Assembly: GCA_051745935.1 (NCBI GenBank)
Contig: JBNJEM010000494.1
Coordinates: forward strand, 1-6,107
Source: JBNJEM01 sp051745935
GTDB taxonomy: Bacteria > Planctomycetota > Planctomycetia > Pirellulales > Pirellulaceae
Length of the DNA: 6,107 nucleotides
Reading direction: 5' to 3'
Shown: in pieces, positions 5,613 to 6,107 of the stretch
Layout: each line of letters opens with the position of its first letter
Numbering within the stretch: the stretch's first letter is position 1
Notes under the pieces: generated by a model
Databases searched by the model: none
What the model was told of the DNA's origin: nothing
What the model saw: the letters and a program-made list of their open reading frames with translations, nothing else
Position numbers and translations under genes: made by a program

Positions 5613-5634
5613 TCCAGACGACCACACGTCTGGA
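5613..5634 (-). promoter_or_regulatory. Perfect 8-bp inverted repeat in the DUF1080 leader
   Basis: TCCAGACG (5613-5620) and CGTCTGGA (5627-5634) flank a 6-nt spacer and end 44 bp before the chosen ATG. The 22-bp size and symmetry suit a repressor operator (LacI-, GntR- or TetR-like) or a leader hairpin in the mRNA. No regulator gene is nearby, so neither can be confirmed. Confidence 0.4.
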
Positions 5635-5662
5635 ACACTCATCGTAATGCTTGCCCCTGTTT

Positions 5663-5683
5663 TGCGCTATTTCCTTAGTGTAA
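5663..5683 (-). promoter_or_regulatory. Possible -10 region for the DUF1080 gene
   Basis: The minus strand reads TTACACTAAGGAAAT from 5683 to 5669, containing TACACT as a -10-like hexamer about 110 bp before the ATG and upstream of the leader inverted repeat. The matching -35 at 17-bp spacing is poor (TAGATT). The 15-mer occurs with one change at 429-443, ahead of the oxidoreductase. Confidence 0.18.
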
Positions 5684-5828
5684 GGTGCCCGGACGGCGAA
5701 ATCTACGTGGCTCCTGAGCCGAAGAGACCACACGATGGCTCACCAGTCAGGTCTCTGCCGGGCCGAACGCCGGGATGATGGAAAACTGGTAAGGAACGGC
5801 TCAGGAATAACTGCGGCATTTTTCGGAG

Positions 5829-5904
5829 GGTGGCACTGGCTGAGCGAGCGGCGAGACGCGTTCCCTCTCCAAAAAACGGGGATCGCGAGCGGAGCCAGTG
5901 TGCC
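5829..5904. repeat. Second palindromic repeat family, 76-bp inverted repeat
   Basis: The left arm GGTGGCACTGGCTGAGCGAG (starting 5829) pairs with the right arm CGAGCGGAGCCAGTGTGCC (5886-5904), an imperfect inverted repeat with a centre of about 33 bp. The left arm recurs at 2886-2908 with one mismatch in 23. No coding frame of note is present. It is probably a dispersed non-autonomous repeat, distinct from the ACAAG-loop family. Confidence 0.6.
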
Positions 5905-5946
5905 GGACGATTCGGAGGCGTGTTCAATTGCGGCTCTTCCGTTTCT

Positions 5947-6076
5947 AGGTGCAAATGCCACGGGCTTGTCCCGTGGTCCGTTACGTTCCACGCTACCGAC
6001 GGCCAGGCGTGGTGTGTCCGACCGGTTTGTAGCGGCGAGCGTGAACCACCACGGGACAAGCCCGTGGCATCCATGC
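5947..6076. repeat. Complete 130-bp palindromic element, copy E4 (inverse of E3)
   Basis: It is the reverse complement of E3 with about 6 differences, clustered near 6001-6012 in the centre. Both hairpin ends, each CCACGGG and CCCGTGG around CTTGT or ACAAG, are perfect. The flanking TTTGCACCT and GCATGGATG edges are kept, which fixes the element boundaries. Open frames across it on the minus strand are repeat-derived. Confidence 0.85.
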
Positions 6077-6101
6077 GGGCTCCGTGGCATCCATGCGGGC
6101 T
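6062..6101. repeat. Perfect 20-bp tandem duplication at the E4 edge
   Basis: CCGTGGCATCCATGCGGGCT occurs at 6062-6081 and again, unchanged, at 6082-6101. The unit spans the E4 boundary at the same end of the element where E3 has its 61-bp duplication. The window ends six bases later, so further copies may exist. Confidence 0.92.
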
Positions 6102-6107
6102 CCTGTG

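Noticed and set aside
5569..5733. Upstream start for the DUF1080 protein
   Set aside because: The extra 55 residues cover the promoter/leader and its inverted repeat, and the internal ATG begins a signal peptide with a good ribosome site.
5703..6090. Minus-strand open frames of 116-123 codons at the right end
   Set aside because: They run through E4 and the second repeat family, and have arginine/proline-rich low-complexity text and no motifs.

Overview
The window looks like accessory or intergenic-rich chromosome from a planctomycete, most likely a Pirellulales/Pirellulaceae relative. This is inference from gene content: a Tat-exported Gfo/Idh/MocA oxidoreductase, a secreted DUF1080 (3-keto-disaccharide hydrolase) protein and a Dabb-domain protein, a combination expanded in that phylum. 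Moderate-to-high GC, long gene-poor spacers and abundant palindromic repeats fit the same picture. No rRNA, tRNA, CRISPR array or transposase gene was found.

Layout. Positions 1-743 are non-coding: two perfect hairpins, an old palindromic element (E1, about 117-315), then a spacer with a weak promoter candidate. On the plus strand follow the oxidoreductase (744-2066), a decayed half-repeat (E2, 2130-2194) and a small exported Dabb protein (2221-2628). Positions 2629-3240 are a repeat cluster: one arm of a second repeat family, a perfect 61-bp tandem duplication, a complete 130-bp palindromic element (E3) and a half-copy whose hairpin stem differs from E3 by three compensatory pair changes. 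On the minus strand lie a 77-codon gene with a good intrinsic terminator (3335-3568), the frameshifted tail of a dead gene (about 3920-4064), and the DUF1080 protein (4876-5568) with an inverted repeat in its leader. The right end carries a second-family inverted repeat (5829-5904) and E4 (5947-6076), a near-identical inverted copy of E3, ending in a 20-bp tandem duplication.

Function. The oxidoreductase and the DUF1080 protein could serve one extracytoplasmic route: Gfo/Idh/MocA enzymes can oxidise a sugar hydroxyl to a keto group, and characterised DUF1080 proteins cleave 3-keto-glycosides. The genes are convergent and more than 2 kb apart, so this link is a hypothesis. I see no clearly new enzymatic system. 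The most interesting content is the repeat family: a small non-autonomous element whose two ends are each a hairpin with an ACAAG/CTTGT loop, with evidence of stem covariation, repeated duplication at one boundary, and an inverted pair bracketing a 2.8-kb segment.
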